6,549 nucleotides of DNA from positions 1 to 6,549 of the forward strand of contig CADBQF010000292.1 in assembly GCA_902796705.1 (NCBI GenBank). Reading direction: 5' to 3'. The first letter of the stretch is position 1. Every line of letters begins with the position of its first letter. The position numbers and the translations under genes are program-made. The notes under the pieces were generated by a model. The model saw only the letters and a program-made list of their open reading frames with translations, did no database searches and was not told the DNA's origin. The DNA comes from Ruminococcus flavefaciens. Lineage in GTDB: Bacteria > Bacillota > Clostridia > Oscillospirales > Ruminococcaceae. Positions 5,441 through 6,549 of this stretch are shown piece after piece.

Positions 5441-6549
5441 ATGACCACCGGAGGAGTAGTTTACAGTCAGGCTTTGTGGCGGAAAGCTGTGAACGGAGAT
5501 CCGACCGCTCAGTGCAGTCTCGGACTCTGCTATAAAAAAGGTCTCGGCATCGCACCGGATACGAAACTTGCTGTCATGTGGTTCACCAAAGCTGCCGAAA
5601 ACGGAAATGATGCCGCAATGAACAATCTCGCTTCAATGTATGAAGAAGGCTGCGGCGTTCAGCAGGACTTTTCAAAAGCTGCCGGATTCTACAGGCAGGC
5701 TGCCGAACACGGAAACACGCTCGCAAAGGCAAATCTCGGAAATTGCTATCTCAGCGGAAAGGGCGTTCCGGCAGACGAGGGAAAGGCTTTCAGGCTTTTC
5801 AATGAAGCTGCAAAAATGGGCTCTCCGAAAGGAATGTGCGGTCTTGCCGATATGTACCGTGACGGCAAAGGTACGTCAAGAAGCCTCACGAGTGCTTTCT
5901 ACTGGTATCAGAAAGCTGCATCATCGGGAGATATCACAGCTCAGAAAAATCTCGGCTGGTGCTACGATACGGGCAGTGGAACTTCACAGAACCACGTTCA
6001 GGCTGTTTACTGGTACAGCAAAGCTGCCGTCGGAGGGAACAGCATCGCAATGAACAATCTCGGCGTACTCTTTCTGAACGGAAAGGGAACTGCCCGGAAC
6101 GAACTGCGTGCCGTGAAATATTTCCGTATGGCGATAGATGCAGGAAATCTCATGGCTCTGAACAATCTCGGCAACTGCTACCGTGAAGGACGGGGCGTTG
6201 AAAAGAACGATGCAGAAGCTTTCAGATGCTATCAGAAAGCCGCCGCCGCCGGAAATCCCTCGGCTATGAAAAATCTCGGTTCTATGTATGAATCCGGTTC
6301 AGGCGTTGCGGCTGATCTTTCAAAAGCAGCCGAATGGTACAGAAACGCCGCCGAATGCGGAGTTGAATCAGCGAAGAAATGCCTTGAAGCTCTCCTTGCT
6401 GCCGGACATGATATCCCGGAAGCCGGAACAAATGATGCGGATATTACGGACGTAAAGCCGCCGGAAGATATCGTCCCCGCTGACGAAAATGATGAACTCA
6501 CTGATGTGATAGAGAAGATCACAGATGATTTCGGCAGAGATATCATACT
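5441..6549 (+). CDS. Sel1-repeat solenoid protein, C-terminus cut by the window edge
   Basis: The frame is open for 369 codons from ATG 5441 and runs off the window. GGAG (5426-5429) in the end of the previous gene lies 11 bases before the ATG, a slightly long spacing that fits translational coupling across the stop at 5435-5437. After a 17-residue opening, residues 18-305 are eight Sel1-like repeats of exactly 36 residues each with no insertion (pattern G-x4-A-x3-LG-x2-Y-x2-G-x-G-V, then A-x2-WY-x-KAA), and a ninth half-repeat follows. An acidic linker rich in D, E and P (325-350) leads to DELTDVIEKITDDFGRDII, which aligns with residues 489-507 of the upstream protein. It has no signal peptide and no zinc ribbon or PH-like region in the visible part. 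It is likely a cytosolic scaffold working with its operon partner; the ligand is unknown. Confidence 0.93.
   Translation, partial: MTTGGVVYSQALWRKAVNGDPTAQCSLGLCYKKGLGIAPDTKLAVMWFTKAAENGNDAAMNNLASMYEEGCGVQQDFSKAAGFYRQAAEHGNTLAKANLGNCYLSGKGVPADEGKAFRLFNEAAKMGSPKGMCGLADMYRDGKGTSRSLTSAFYWYQKAASSGDITAQKNLGWCYDTGSGTSQNHVQAVYWYSKAAVGGNSIAMNNLGVLFLNGKGTARNELRAVKYFRMAIDAGNLMALNNLGNCYREGRGVEKNDAEAFRCYQKAAAAGNPSAMKNLGSMYESGSGVAADLSKAAEWYRNAAECGVESAKKCLEALLAAGHDIPEAGTNDADITDVKPPEDIVPADENDELTDVIEKITDDFGRDII

Noticed and set aside
5640..6186. Plus-strand open frames of 137 and 75 codons inside the second Sel1 gene
   Set aside because: The eight-repeat frame from 5441 is continuous across this stretch with a perfect 36-residue register; the others are frame shadows kept open by the repeat periodicity.
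5441..6325. Short tandem DNA repeats or a CRISPR-like array
   Set aside because: The regular spacing is 108 bases, comes from the 36-residue protein repeats, and the units differ too much at DNA level to be an array.
6232..6546. Minus-strand open frame of 104 codons at the window end
   Set aside because: It is serine/alanine-rich antisense of the Sel1 repeats and linker, with no ribosome binding site.

Overview
The window looks like a chromosomal segment of a low-to-mid GC Firmicute, most likely a Ruminococcus-type member of the Oscillospiraceae/Ruminococcaceae. The evidence is strong AGGAGG ribosome binding sites, sigma-A promoters with near-consensus -35 and -10 boxes 17 bp apart, a GTG start, a DUF5662 protein, and Sel1-repeat proteins with zinc ribbons, all common in gut and rumen Clostridia. 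The genus is inferred; there is no rRNA or full housekeeping gene to fix it. No mobile element, CRISPR array, tRNA or rRNA was seen.

Layout: (1) Bases 1-45 hold the first 15 codons of a minus-strand gene with a clear promoter and ribosome binding site; it may be glutamate dehydrogenase, but 15 residues cannot settle that. (2) A 314-base divergent intergenic region follows. (3) Bases 360-944 (+) encode a single-pass membrane protein with an extracytoplasmic domain. It ends at a bidirectional terminator (951-976). (4) Three minus-strand genes form a likely operon read from 3190 down to 989: a LacI-family repressor, a DUF5662 protein whose ribosome binding site overlaps the repressor stop codon, and an AT-rich protein with a DUF4177-like C-terminal region. 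The repressor has a good promoter and an unusual cluster of interleaved inverted repeats in its leader. (5) Bases 3376-3537 (-) encode an unrecognised 53-residue protein with a perfect 10-bp inverted repeat around its ribosome binding site. (6) From a strong promoter at 3605-3633, two plus-strand genes run to the end of the window. The first (589 aa) has a PH-like domain, two duplicated TPR/Sel1 modules, a zinc ribbon and a C-terminal helical domain. The second, 3 bases later and cut by the window edge, is a solenoid of eight 36-residue Sel1 repeats that then enters the same C-terminal domain.

The most notable signal is this tandem pair: two co-transcribed, apparently cytosolic repeat scaffolds that share a C-terminal domain I cannot name. 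Their role is unknown; a shared docking or assembly function is an inference. The second point is the LacI-DUF5662-DUF4177-like operon, in which a repressor with an apparent autoregulatory site is linked to two proteins of unknown function rather than to sugar genes.
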